Source: Psychrobacter sp.
Lineage (GTDB): Bacteria > Pseudomonadota > Gammaproteobacteria > Pseudomonadales > Moraxellaceae
Direction of reading: 5' to 3'
Length of the DNA: 64,000 nucleotides
NCBI GenBank assembly: GCA_018260445.1
Contig: JAGLBE010000008.1
Location: 522-64,521, forward strand
The position numbers and the translations under genes are program-made. This document shows positions 8,201 to 16,898 of this stretch, one piece after another (position 1 is the stretch's first letter; each line of letters begins with the position of its first letter). The notes below the pieces were generated by a model. The model searched no databases. It was given only the letters and a program-made list of their open reading frames with translations, and had not been told where the DNA came from.

Positions 8201-9403
8201 TTATCTCGCCAATAATAAATGATGCTCAATCATTAATGCCAGTAGCCTTGCCGCCACCTTAACACTGCGGCCATCAATATCATAAGTGGGGTTAATTTCT
8301 GCGATATCCGCCATTTTCACTTTACCACTGGCAAAAATAACCTCAAGGCAACGCTCCACAAAATCAACGCTTATGCCTTTAGCGGCAGGTGCGCTGACCC
8401 CCGGTACAATACTGGCGGCAAAGCCATCCATATCAATGGTGAGGTAAATAACTTCAACACGGGCGATAAAGTCGAGCAATTGCTGCTCGATTGCTGCCCA
8501 AGGCTTGCGAGCGCAAGCATCATCACTGATAATTTGCACCCCAAGTTGCTCAGCTCTATCAAACAATGCGGCCGTATTTGAAAACTGACTAATACCAATG
8601 GCGCAATAGTGAAACGGTTGCTGCTGCTGCAGACAATGCTCGGCAATTTGGCGAAACGGCGTGCCAGACGTGCCGTTTGGGGCTTGGCGTAAATCTAAAT
8701 GGGCATCAAAGTTAATAATGCCGATGTTAGAATTGCCAGTGTTAGATTTGCCAAAGTTAGAATGGCGAGTGATGCGTGACTCTGTTTTGGTGCCTTGGAC
8801 ATCAGCACCCAAATCGGCCTGCAAATCGCCTAGTAAATCATGCTGCAACCCCGCCCAAAGCCCTAAATAACTGGCATAGGCCATCGCATGCCCCCCGCCC
8901 AAGCCTATCGCTAAGCCACCTTCCTTGATAATGTTTGTCACTTGCTGGCTAAATTGCGCTTGGGTTTGTTCGAGCACATCGGGTAGCAATGTGTCATTAT
9001 CATGGCAAACGATATCGCCGGCATCGGCTAAAATTGAGCTTAAATTAGTAGACGACAATTTATTCTGTAGCGCAGCACTAAGTGGCAATTTTGCAAAGGC
9101 TTGACGCATTGCAGGAGGCGCAAACCTAGCGCCTACTCGCCCATGGTTTCGGCGTACCCCTTGGTCGCAGGCAAAGCCAAGTAGTGTCACTTTCGCGGTC
9201 GACATGATGGCTGTGGACGCTTGCACCACTTGATACCAATATAGCGCCCGCTGCGATTCATCAGGTTCCGCCCTTCCTATCCACAGATGAGCATCAAAGG
9301 GCGTATGCTCTATATAACCATTAAAGAGTGTGTCTTGTTCTTGCGTCATTTTGGCCAGATTGCTTGAAGACGCTGCAGTATTCGTGGATGGGGCTATTGT
9401 CAT
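8201..9403 (-). CDS. hutG: Formimidoylglutamase (arginase family)
   Basis: A 400-residue ureohydrolase-fold enzyme splitting N-formimidoyl-glutamate into glutamate and formamide, so this organism uses the four-step Hut pathway. Manganese-site motifs are visible: GLGGGHAMAYASY, INFDAHLDLRQ and LTIDMDGFAASIVPG. Between the first two is a 35-40 residue insertion with short repeats (NFGKSNTGNSNIG), encoded by repeated GTTAGA(A/T)TTGCC-type units at about 8725-8775; typical HutG proteins are about 310-340 residues. Seven nucleotides separate it from the hutH stop-start junction, with TAGGAC as ribosome site. Confidence 0.9.
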   Translation of the reverse strand: MTIAPSTNTAASSSNLAKMTQEQDTLFNGYIEHTPFDAHLWIGRAEPDESQRALYWYQVVQASTAIMSTAKVTLLGFACDQGVRRNHGRVGARFAPPAMRQAFAKLPLSAALQNKLSSTNLSSILADAGDIVCHDNDTLLPDVLEQTQAQFSQQVTNIIKEGGLAIGLGGGHAMAYASYLGLWAGLQHDLLGDLQADLGADVQGTKTESRITRHSNFGKSNTGNSNIGIINFDAHLDLRQAPNGTSGTPFRQIAEHCLQQQQPFHYCAIGISQFSNTAALFDRAEQLGVQIISDDACARKPWAAIEQQLLDFIARVEVIYLTIDMDGFAASIVPGVSAPAAKGISVDFVERCLEVIFASGKVKMADIAEINPTYDIDGRSVKVAARLLALMIEHHLLLAR

Positions 9404-9412
9404 GACTATGTC

Positions 9413-10999
9413 CTAAACTTGTAAAAACCAGTCAGCTCGCAGTGCTTGCCAATGCGAGTTTAAGTCCGCATTTAGCACCAACTGTTTTGCGGCTTCGATA
9501 TCAGGGGCAAGGTAGCGGTCTTTGTCATAAAAACTAACTTGCTTTCGTAACAGGTCATGCGCCTGTTTAAGGGCAGTTGAGGTATGCATGCCCTTATAAA
9601 AGTCGATGCCTTGAGCGGCGCATAACAGTTCAATCGCCACGATGGTCGCAGTATTTTGCACCATGTCATACAAACGCCGTCCTGCAAAGGTTGCCATCGA
9701 CACATGGTCTTCTTGATTGGCAGAGGTGGGGATGCTGTCGACGCTGGCGGGGTGGGCGAGCGATTTATTTTCGGAGGCCAACGCTGCCGCCGTGACATGA
9801 GCAATCATAAACCCAGAATTGACCCCGGGGTTATCCACTAAAAACGGCGGCAGTCCGCCATTTAAGGTCGCATCAATCAGCAGTGCCACTCGGCGCTCAG
9901 ACATAGAACCCATCTCGGCGATAGCCAATGCCAAAGTATCGGCGGCAAAAGCAACGGGTTCGGCATGAAAATTGCCACCCGAGATAGCGACGGCGTCATC
10001 ATGACCCTGGTCATCATCAGCCTTGTTTAAAAAGATAAGCGGATTGTCGGTCACTGCATTGGCTTCAATCAATAAGGTATGCCCAGCTTGATTGATTAAA
10101 TCAAGGCAAGCGCCCATCACTTGCGGCTGGCAGCGTAGGCAATATGGGTCTTGCACTCTATCATCATCATCGGCATGCGAGGCGCGAATTTGGCTGCCTG
10201 CAATTAACAGGCGATGCGCTTTGGCAATTTCAATTTGCCCATGATGCCCCCGCACGGCATGAATACGGGCATCAAATGGGGAGTCGGAACCACGGGCGGC
10301 ATCAACGGATAATGCGCCGACAATAGTGGCAGTCGCCACCAAATCACGAGCATGAAAGTAGCCACGTAATGTTAGGGCAGTAGACACTTGGGTGCCATTA
10401 ATCAGTGCTAAGCCCTCCTTTGCGGCTAGGGTTAGCGGTTCCAGCCCTGCTTGACTCAATGCTGCAGAGGCAAGCATTTCTTCACCATGCACATAACAAG
10501 TGCCCTGACCTAGCAAGGTTAAGGTCATATGCGATAACGGTGCTAAATCCCCCGAGGCGCCGACCGAGCCTTTGGCAGGAATATGCGGAATGATATGATG
10601 ATTAATCAGCCCGATTAAACCATTAACCACCTCACGGCGTACCCCAGAAAATCCTTGCGCTAAGCTAGCAACTTTCATCACCATAATTAAGCGCACCACG
10701 CCATCGTCCAGTCGCTCGCCAGTGCCGACTGAGTGCGACACAATCAGGTTATATTGCAGCAGCCCCAATTGGTCGTCACTGATGCGGGTTTTTGCAAGGA
10801 GTCCAAAGCCAGTATTGATACCATACGCACTTTGGTCGCGGGCAATAATCTGTTGCACCGCTTGGCGTGAGGCATCAATATCATCATAAGCGGTGTTAAG
10901 TAGGCTCACATGGATTGGTGCCTCGTAAACTTGGCGTAATTGCGCAAAGGTCAGTTGGCGTGGGGTAATCAGTATCTCATTCAAAGCGGTCATCGTCAT
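9413..10999 (-). CDS. hutH: Histidine ammonia-lyase
   Basis: A 528-residue enzyme of the aromatic amino-acid lyase family making urocanate and ammonia from histidine. The Ala-Ser-Gly triad that cyclises to the MIO group is in [14 protein letters not shown] at about residue 147. GLALINGTQ and the [16 protein letters not shown] segment are also typical. I choose ATG 10999, which has CAGGAT 7 nt upstream and gives family length. The frame stays open upstream through a 12-bp minisatellite to a TTG at 11164, which would add 55 residues containing FEPV repeats; that is less likely. Confidence 0.93.
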   Translation of the reverse strand: MTMTALNEILITPRQLTFAQLRQVYEAPIHVSLLNTAYDDIDASRQAVQQIIARDQSAYGINTGFGLLAKTRISDDQLGLLQYNLIVSHSVGTGERLDDGVVRLIMVMKVASLAQGFSGVRREVVNGLIGLINHHIIPHIPAKGSVGASGDLAPLSHMTLTLLGQGTCYVHGEEMLASAALSQAGLEPLTLAAKEGLALINGTQVSTALTLRGYFHARDLVATATIVGALSVDAARGSDSPFDARIHAVRGHHGQIEIAKAHRLLIAGSQIRASHADDDDRVQDPYCLRCQPQVMGACLDLINQAGHTLLIEANAVTDNPLIFLNKADDDQGHDDAVAISGGNFHAEPVAFAADTLALAIAEMGSMSERRVALLIDATLNGGLPPFLVDNPGVNSGFMIAHVTAAALASENKSLAHPASVDSIPTSANQEDHVSMATFAGRRLYDMVQNTATIVAIELLCAAQGIDFYKGMHTSTALKQAHDLLRKQVSFYDKDRYLAPDIEAAKQLVLNADLNSHWQALRADWFLQV

Positions 11000-11053
11000 A
11001 TATTGGTATCCTGCTGATAGCATTGTCGTACAAAACTTAAAGTGGCTGCGCAT

Positions 11054-11149
11054 AGGCTCAAAAACAGGCTCAAAAACAGGCTCAAAAACAGGCTCAAAAA
11101 CAGGCTCAAAAACAGGCTCAAAAACAGGCTCAAAAATAGGCTCAAAGGT
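11054..11149. repeat. 12-bp minisatellite between hutU and hutH
   Basis: Eight head-to-tail units of AGGCTCAAAAAC; the first six are perfect, the seventh has one change and the last is diverged. Read on the minus strand it is open in the hutH frame as FEPV repeats. It occupies most of the 175-bp gap between two co-transcribed genes, in their leader RNA. Confidence 0.9.
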
Positions 11150-11174
11150 AATGATAATGCGCAAATAGCCGTTA

Positions 11175-12914
11175 TTACCGCTGCTTAAGCATCGGCAAAT
11201 TTAGCCCATAGTCTTGAGCGGTTTTAATGGCTAGCTCATATCCCGCATCGGCGTGACGCATCACCCCAGAGCCGCAATCGTTGACCAATACTCGTGCCAA
11301 ACGTTTGGCGGCCGCATCGCTGCCATCGGCCACAATCACCATGCCAGAGTGCTGCGAGTAGCCCATGCCCACGCCGCCGCCATGATGTAACGACACCCAA
11401 GTCGCCCCGCCCGCCACGTTGAGCATAGCGTTTAATAATGCCCAGTCCGATACGGCATCGCTGCCATCTTGCATGCTTTCGGTTTCACGGTTGGGGCTGG
11501 CGACAGAGCCGGTGTCTAGGTGGTCACGGCCAATCACAATCGGCCCTTTTAATTCGCCATTTTTGACCATCTCATTAAAGGCAAGCCCCGCTTTGTCCCG
11601 TTCACCCAAACCAAGCCAGCAAATACGGGCAGGCAAGCCCTGAAAACTAATGCGCTCGTTTGCCATATCTAGCCAGCGGTGGACGTGCTTATTTTCTGGA
11701 AATAATTCTTTAATCTTGGCGTCGGTTTTATAAATGTCTTCAGGGTCGCCAGACAACGCCACCCAGCGAAATGGTCCTTTGCCTTGACAAAATAAAGGAC
11801 GAATATAGGCAGGTACAAAACCGGGAAAGTTAAATGCCTCTAGCACCCCATCGTCAAACGCGACTTGGCGAATATTATTGCCATAATCGGTCGCCGGCAC
11901 GCCCATACCCTGAAAATCTAATATCGCTTGCACATGCATAGCGCAGGACCCCGCCGCATCCTCGACCAATTCGTCATGTTGCGTGGCGTCTGCTTGCGCT
12001 GCTTTCCACTCGTCAACCGTCCAGCCAATCGGCAAATAGCCATTAACTAGGTCGTGCGCAGAGGTTTGATCGGTCACAAAATCAGGTTTTATCTCGCCTT
12101 GCTTAGCCCGCTTTACCATGACGGGTAAAATTTCGGCAGCATTGCCCAACAAGGCGATAGACACGGCTTTGCCAGCAGCGGTATGCTGTTTGATTAACCG
12201 ATACGCGTCGTCCAAATCTTCGGCTTGCACATCCACATAGCCCGTACGCAGCCTAAAATCGATACTGCTTTGTTGGCATTCAATGTTTAAGGACACTGCA
12301 CCGGCAAAAGTCGCTGCTAAAGGCTGCGCACCGCCCATACCACCAAGCCCAGCGGTTAATATCCAACGGCCCTTCCAATTATCAGTATTTGCAGGGGCAT
12401 CTGCTTTACCATAATGCTGACGGCCTGCTTCGACAAACGTCTCATACGTGCCTTGCACAATGCCCTGCGTCCCAATATAAATCCAACTCCCTGCAGTCAT
12501 TTGCCCGTACATCATCAAATCTTGACGGTCAAGCTCGTTAAAATGCGCCCACGTTGCCCATTTTGGCACAAGGTTTGAATTGGCGATTAACACGCGCGGC
12601 GCATCTGCGTGGGTTTTAAACACCCCAACTGGCTTGCCCGATTGTACCAATAGCGTCTCGGTATCTTCTAAATTTTGCAACGATGCTAAAATTTGGTCAT
12701 AACATTCCCAATTACGAGCGGCTCGGCCAATACCGCCATACACCACAAGGCTTTTTGGGTTTTCGGCCACATCGGGATGCAAGTTGTTTTGCAGCATCCG
12801 AAACGGCGCTTCGGTTAACCAGCTTTTGCAGCTTAGGGTAGAACCGGTAGGAGCGGCAATATTGCGGCTCTCGTCACGGCGGGTAAATTTAGTTGGCTGG
12901 GTAGTATCCGTCAT
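11175..12914 (-). CDS. hutU: Urocanate hydratase
   Basis: A 579-residue urocanase converting urocanate to imidazolone propionate with tightly bound NAD+. Typical segments: [15 protein letters not shown], the [12 protein letters not shown] nucleotide motif near residue 190, GNAAEILP, and the C-terminal [15 protein letters not shown]. First gene of the minus-strand hut unit, with AAGGAT 7 nt before the ATG and a HutC-like palindrome about 20 bp upstream. Length is slightly above the usual 555-560 owing to an N-terminal extension. Confidence 0.95.
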   Translation of the reverse strand: MTDTTQPTKFTRRDESRNIAAPTGSTLSCKSWLTEAPFRMLQNNLHPDVAENPKSLVVYGGIGRAARNWECYDQILASLQNLEDTETLLVQSGKPVGVFKTHADAPRVLIANSNLVPKWATWAHFNELDRQDLMMYGQMTAGSWIYIGTQGIVQGTYETFVEAGRQHYGKADAPANTDNWKGRWILTAGLGGMGGAQPLAATFAGAVSLNIECQQSSIDFRLRTGYVDVQAEDLDDAYRLIKQHTAAGKAVSIALLGNAAEILPVMVKRAKQGEIKPDFVTDQTSAHDLVNGYLPIGWTVDEWKAAQADATQHDELVEDAAGSCAMHVQAILDFQGMGVPATDYGNNIRQVAFDDGVLEAFNFPGFVPAYIRPLFCQGKGPFRWVALSGDPEDIYKTDAKIKELFPENKHVHRWLDMANERISFQGLPARICWLGLGERDKAGLAFNEMVKNGELKGPIVIGRDHLDTGSVASPNRETESMQDGSDAVSDWALLNAMLNVAGGATWVSLHHGGGVGMGYSQHSGMVIVADGSDAAAKRLARVLVNDCGSGVMRHADAGYELAIKTAQDYGLNLPMLKQR

Positions 12915-12933
12915 AGCAAATCCTTAATTAATT

Positions 12934-12947
12934 TTTGTATAGACAAA
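12934..12947. promoter_or_regulatory. Candidate HutC operator
   Basis: TTTGTATAGACAAA is a 14-bp near-perfect palindrome (two mismatched positions) of the TGTATAnACA type bound by GntR/HutC repressors. It lies between hutU and divergent hutC, placed to block hutU transcription. Urocanate would be the expected inducer. Binding is inferred. Confidence 0.55.
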
Positions 12948-13170
12948 TTATCAAGAAACAGGAGGCGATGCAACTGTTTTTAATGCCAGGTTAGCCATCA
13001 ATTATTGCCGTGAGTAGGTTTAGGGATTAGACGATTAACTGCTATTCCTATTAACTTCTAGTAACTGCTATTCAATGCTGTTCATGATTAGGCCTAATAA
13101 AATGTCACGACAGTCTAAATTCAGATAAACATCCGTCAATAGAGTTCTATAAAATAGCTATTTTAACTCG

Positions 13171-13992
13171 ATGATGCTGATGATGATGACCAACCGCTCT
13201 AGTAAACCTTCTGTCAAACCCAAACCTGCGTATCAGCGCATTAAAGAGAGTATTTTAAAAAATATTCATGCGGGCAAGTGGCAGGCAGGCGAGGCTATTC
13301 CAACAGAACACGCCTTAGCAGAGCGATTTAACGTGTCACGAATGACGGTAAATCGTGCCTTAAAAGAGCTCAGTGAAGAGCGGGTGTTGCAGCGGCGGCA
13401 AGGATCGGGCACGTTTGTGGCGCAGCAGCAGTTTAATCATACCTTTGTTGAGGTGCGTAATATTGCCGAGGACATTAAGTCCGACAATAAGCACTATCAA
13501 GCCAAAGTGCTCTCAAAGCGGCGCTTGATGGCAAGTGACATTAGTCCGCATATCTTAGCGTATCTGACCAAACCGATGCTAGGCGATGCAAGCCGAACCA
13601 ACACTACCCTCAGAGCAAAGCAAAAAACCCAGTCCAAGCTATCGAATACTACGCCGCAAATTGACGAAGTGAAGATTGTGCATAGCGCCGATGGGCAACC
13701 AATACAGTTTGAAGAACGCTGGGTGGATGCCAATATAGTGCCACAGTTTATTGAGCAGGATTTTAGCGTGGTCAATACCAGCGACTATTTAATTGAGCAA
13801 GCGCCATTGCAAGGGGGGAGCTATACCATCACGGCGATGGCAGCACCCGCTGAAGTTGCCAGTGCCTTAAATATAAATGAGGGCGACCCTGCTTTATTGC
13901 TGAGCCGTCAAACCTATTCGGCAGGACAAGTGGTCACTTTTGTGAATATGTGGCATGCGGGCAGTCGCTACCAGTTTTCGGGCACATTGTAG
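13171..13992 (+). CDS. hutC: GntR/HutC-family histidine utilisation repressor
   Basis: A 273-residue regulator. The winged helix-turn-helix spans about residues 20-88 (PTEHALAERFNVSRMTVNRAL, then the wing RRQGSGTFVA), followed by a UTRA ligand domain (VHSADGQPIQFEERWV through ALLLSRQTYSAG). It is divergent from hutUHGI, the classical arrangement. The UTRA domain has an inserted, T/Q/K-rich stretch (about residues 145-168). Several ATGs cluster at the start (13171-13188) without a clear ribosome site, so the exact start is uncertain. Confidence 0.88.
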   Translation: MMLMMMTNRSSKPSVKPKPAYQRIKESILKNIHAGKWQAGEAIPTEHALAERFNVSRMTVNRALKELSEERVLQRRQGSGTFVAQQQFNHTFVEVRNIAEDIKSDNKHYQAKVLSKRRLMASDISPHILAYLTKPMLGDASRTNTTLRAKQKTQSKLSNTTPQIDEVKIVHSADGQPIQFEERWVDANIVPQFIEQDFSVVNTSDYLIEQAPLQGGSYTITAMAAPAEVASALNINEGDPALLLSRQTYSAGQVVTFVNMWHAGSRYQFSGTL

Positions 13993-14027
13993 GCGTCAAG
14001 TTAACTACAAAAAATTAGTTTACCCAC

Positions 14028-14055
14028 TTGCAATTTTATTTTATAGGTTTACAAT
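14028..14055 (+). promoter_or_regulatory. Sigma-70-like promoter of the leader upstream of rtcB
   Basis: TTGCAA and TACAAT are separated by 16 bp. The promoter would start a transcript near 14062 that covers the micro-ORF and the folded RNA and ends at the 14421-14457 terminator. Confidence 0.45.
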
Positions 14056-14133
14056 AACCCTCAATATAAATCGCATTGCCTGATTTATCTTTTTAGATAA
14101 AGGGTTTTGCCCAAACTTAGCGGAGGAAGTCTT

Positions 14134-14208
14134 ATGTCCTATTTACAACCTACATATTTTCAAAACAAATTTCAAGACAATATCTCTTATCAAGGCACCG
14201 CTAAGTAA
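14134..14208 (+). CDS. 24-residue micro-ORF with a strong ribosome site
   Basis: ATG-to-TAA frame encoding a polar, Q/N/Y-rich peptide beginning MSYLQPTYF. GCGGAGGAAG lies 5 nt before the ATG, one of the best ribosome sites in the window, in a promoter-to-terminator unit. The peptide is not hydrophobic, which argues against a type I toxin. No known function; it may be a regulatory leader for the RNA that follows. Confidence 0.4.
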   Translation: MSYLQPTYFQNKFQDNISYQGTAK

Positions 14209-14255
14209 ACCAACCTATTTTTTATAGCTTATCCCCATTGCCTACCTTTAAGCAA

Positions 14256-14457
14256 TTTCTTTAAGCTATTTAAAGAAAGGTCTTGCCTTTGGATACGACG
14301 GTTTATGCTGCGTCTGACCTCTTGAATGAATGGTCTTTACTACTTTGTTTTGATTACTTGTTTTAATTAAAAGACAACGTTAGCAGCAAACACGTATCCG
14401 AGTGTCGAGACTATTGCAAGCCTCAACATTCTGATTATCAGGGTTGAGGTTTTTTTG
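14256..14457 (+). ncRNA. Candidate structured RNA upstream of rtcB
   Basis: Several properly nested helices can be drawn by eye. TTTCTTTAA/TTAAAGAAA form a local hairpin at 14256-14278. CTTGC 14282-14286 pairs with GCAAG 14416-14420. GGATACG 14291-14297 pairs with CGTATCC 14393-14399. GTTT and GCTGC (14301-14311) pair with GCAGCAAAC 14383-14391, and GACC 14316-14319 with GGTC 14332-14335. A strong terminator ends the unit. I do not recognise a named RNA. A Y-like RNA is conceivable since such RNAs neighbour rtcB in some bacteria, but no diagnostic Y-RNA motif is seen. Confidence 0.4.
14421..14457 (+). terminator. Rho-independent terminator 325 bp before rtcB
   Basis: CCTCAAC pairs with GTTGAGG, with an inner CTGAT/ATCAG helix, followed by eight T. 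It closes the leader/ncRNA transcription unit, or acts as an attenuator for rtcB. Confidence 0.85.
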
Positions 14458-14782
14458 TGTCTAAATTTTGAGTCTAAGATTTGAATATAAAACTTGTCTA
14501 ATATCCTTTATTAAACGGCACTTTTAAATCGACAGTCTTTAAACGGCATTTTTTTACATGGTATCTTTTTACAGACACTTTTAACTCTTATCTCTAAATA
14601 TCGTTAAAACTGCTGACGAAACCTTAAAATTTTTGCAAAACTGATTAAAAAACTGATGAATGGCGCTGTTTAGAAGCAGCATGGCATCGGTATAGGATTG
14701 CTTTGCCTGAAAAAAGGCTTTAAGAAGGTTTTAAGAAAAGACAATCCAATAAAATAAATTAATTAATGAAGAGAAAAAACTA

Positions 14783-16006
14783 ATGAGCATACAATTAATC
14801 TTAAACGAGAGTGGCAACAAAGGCGTTCCGGTTAAAATTTACACCACCGATATCGAGCAAGGCGCGATTGAGCAACTGCGTAACATGGCGCAGTTAGAGT
14901 TTGTGCATTCACACATTGCCGTTATGCCTGATGTGCATGTGGGCAAAGGCGCCACCGTGGGCAGTGTGGTGCCGACCAAATCTGCCATCATTCCCGCCGC
15001 CGTTGGCGTGGATATTGGCTGTGGTATGAATGCGGTGCGTCTCTCACTCAGCGCCAGTGACTTGCCCGACAGCCTAAAATCGCTACGCCTTGGCATTGAG
15101 CAACAAGTGCCCGTAGGCTTTAACATGCACCAGCAAATTCAAGCCCAAAACTCGACCCTGGACCCACTTGGCAAGCGGCTCAAACCCATTACCGATAAGC
15201 ATCCTGGTTTACTTAAAATGCTACGCGGCTTTGAGCGTACATGGGCAAAACAGCTAGGAACATTGGGCGGCGGCAATCATTTTATTGAGCTGTGCCTTGA
15301 TGAAAACCAAGACGTTTGGGTGATGCTGCATTCGGGCAGCCGCGGCATTGGCAACTGTATTGGGCAATACTTTATTAACCTTGCCAAAAAGGAGCGGCAA
15401 TCTCGTTTTGGTCATGTGCCCGACCGTGATTTAGCCTACTTTGCTGCAGGGTCAGACAGCTTTGACGACTACGTGGAAGCAGTCGGCTGGGCGCAGGATT
15501 ACGCCATGGAAAACCGTAAAGAGATGATGCGCCTGATCATCAAAGCCATGCAAGCACCGCAAGCCCCACAATCCAAGCTACCAAGGTTTCGGTTAACCAA
15601 GGAGGCCATAAACTGTCACCACAACTATGTGAATGAAGAGGTGCATTTTGGCGAAAGCGTTTATGTTACTCGCAAGGGGGCAATAAGCGCTTATCAAGAT
15701 GAGTTGGGTATTATCCCTGGCTCAATGGGTGCAAAATCGTTTATCGTGCGTGGTTTGGGCAACGCCGAATCGTTTTGTTCGTGCTCGCACGGGGCAGGGC
15801 GCAAAATGAGCCGAGGCAAAGCCATGCGCACCTTTAGCCTTGACGAGTTAAAGGCACAAACCAAAGGGGTTGAATGCCGCAAAGACAAAGGGGTGATGGA
15901 TGAAATCCCTGGCGCTTATAAAGATATCGATGCGGTGATGAACAATCAAGCGGACTTGGTGGCAGTGGTGCATACCTTAAAACAAGTGATGTGTATCAAG
16001 GGGTAA
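14783..16006 (+). CDS. rtcB: RtcB-family RNA-splicing ligase
   Basis: A 407-residue RtcB, the GTP- and Mn-dependent ligase joining 2',3'-cyclic phosphate (or 3'-phosphate) RNA ends to 5'-OH ends. Conserved motifs: MPDVHVGKGATVG (about residues 48-60), AVGVDIGCGMNAV (73-85, metal-binding Cys), GTLGGGNHFIEL (about 164-175), and the guanylylation site CSHGAGRKMSR (about 334-344). Length matches E. coli RtcB. No rtcA, rtcR or Rsr/Ro gene is adjacent, and I find no sigma-54 promoter, unlike the E. coli operon. The long AT-rich leader (14458-14782) shows no gene; GAAGAG precedes the ATG. Confidence 0.93.
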   Translation: MSIQLILNESGNKGVPVKIYTTDIEQGAIEQLRNMAQLEFVHSHIAVMPDVHVGKGATVGSVVPTKSAIIPAAVGVDIGCGMNAVRLSLSASDLPDSLKSLRLGIEQQVPVGFNMHQQIQAQNSTLDPLGKRLKPITDKHPGLLKMLRGFERTWAKQLGTLGGGNHFIELCLDENQDVWVMLHSGSRGIGNCIGQYFINLAKKERQSRFGHVPDRDLAYFAAGSDSFDDYVEAVGWAQDYAMENRKEMMRLIIKAMQAPQAPQSKLPRFRLTKEAINCHHNYVNEEVHFGESVYVTRKGAISAYQDELGIIPGSMGAKSFIVRGLGNAESFCSCSHGAGRKMSRGKAMRTFSLDELKAQTKGVECRKDKGVMDEIPGAYKDIDAVMNNQADLVAVVHTLKQVMCIKG

Positions 16007-16023
16007 TTTATATCCCTCCCCAG

Positions 16024-16045
16024 CCCTTCTTTTGAAAAGAAAGGG
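16024..16045 (+). repeat. Palindrome after rtcB
   Basis: CCCTTCTTTT and AAAAGAAAGGG form a hairpin with one bulge just after the rtcB stop. No T-run follows, so it is more likely an mRNA 3'-end structure or short repeat than a simple terminator. Confidence 0.5.
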
Positions 16046-16076
16046 AGCATTTCGTCCAAATTTAAGGAGAATAAAC

Positions 16077-16163
16077 ATGACACAAGTTTATAGTGATGCA
16101 AATTTGAATACAACAAAATTAGCAGTTATTGAGTCAGTTTGGAAGCAAACGACTGACGACTGA
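16077..16163 (+). CDS. 28-residue micro-ORF after rtcB
   Basis: ATG-to-TGA frame beginning MTQVYSDANL, with a near-perfect TTAAGGAG ribosome site 8 nt upstream. It sits between rtcB and the next hypothetical gene on the same strand. It could be a real small protein or the preserved 5' end of a gene deleted at this spot. Sequence composition is ordinary; function unknown. Confidence 0.35.
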   Translation: MTQVYSDANLNTTKLAVIESVWKQTTDD

Positions 16164-16184
16164 CAAAACACCTAGGATGACACC

Positions 16185-16493
16185 ATGAGCTTAAAAGACG
16201 CCCTTAAAAAAGCAAAACAATTAGACAAAGCGGCAGCGCGACGCCAGCAAGCAGGCAATGCAAGCGATTTTCATAATAATAGCCTAAGTAATTCAACCGT
16301 GGTCAATATCGGCGCATCGCGTCAGGCGATTAAACCGCGCAACTACTTAGCGTTAAATCCACTGCTACAAAAGGGCGGGATACACGACAAGGAGGATGTG
16401 GACATCGCCCGCAAACAACGCCGCCGTGACACTAAGCAAAAGCTTAAGCAAACGGATTGGTTGTCAGATATCCAGTCAAGTATAGACGCTTAA
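16185..16493 (+). CDS. Hypothetical basic protein
   Basis: 102 residues, lysine/arginine-rich and soluble, with helical charged ends (LKDALKKAKQLDKAAARRQQ and RKQRRRDTKQKLKQ) and a middle N/S-rich linker. AGGATG precedes the ATG. Its charge would suit nucleic-acid contact and it lies downstream of rtcB, but no domain is recognisable, so no function is assigned. Confidence 0.55.
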   Translation: MSLKDALKKAKQLDKAAARRQQAGNASDFHNNSLSNSTVVNIGASRQAIKPRNYLALNPLLQKGGIHDKEDVDIARKQRRRDTKQKLKQTDWLSDIQSSIDA

Positions 16494-16898
16494 AACGTTA
16501 TTACTTTCTTATGTATTTGAAGCTTTTGAGCCTTTAGCCTTAATAAATCAGGCAGATAAAAATACCCAATCTATCAGGGTTAAGAAAGATTTTATCCAGC
16601 AAGGTGACTGAATCATTAGTTATGAATGAGCGAGCTAAAAAGAATATCAGGCAAAAAGTCACATCAATTGATATTATCATCTATTTTTAGGTTTCAATGA
16701 ATTGTCTTGGTATGCGCCCAGACATGGGTCATCTATATTTGCTTGCTATAAATAGCGATAATGCTATCATGTACAATGTTATCGACACGTTGACTAGTAT
16801 AGGCTCTACTGTACTATATAAATAAAATTGCAGGTTAGCGGCTTAAATTTAGAGACTACATATTAAGAGATTACATATTAAATATTAAAGGATACGCT
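16494..16898. other. Intergenic region, no gene seen
   Basis: AT-rich, with stops in all frames and no terminator of classic form. Short near-repeats of TTAAGAGATTACATATTAA lie just before the SDR ribosome site (16862-16885). Confidence 0.5.

Noticed and set aside
9472-9804. Long alternative frames inside hutH and other hut genes on both strands.
   Set aside because: They are overlaps of well-supported enzymes and have no ribosome sites or recognisable domains.
11000-11164. N-terminal extension of HutH with FEPV repeats from a TTG start.
   Set aside because: ATG 10999 has a proper ribosome site and gives the family length; the extension is kept only as a finding to test.
14660-14782. Sigma-54 promoter for rtcB (TGGCGC and TGGCAT strings near 14660-14690).
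   Set aside because: The distances from GG to the nearest GC are 12 and 15 bp rather than 10.
16024-16045. Simple Rho-independent terminator for rtcB.
   Set aside because: The hairpin is good but no T-run follows.
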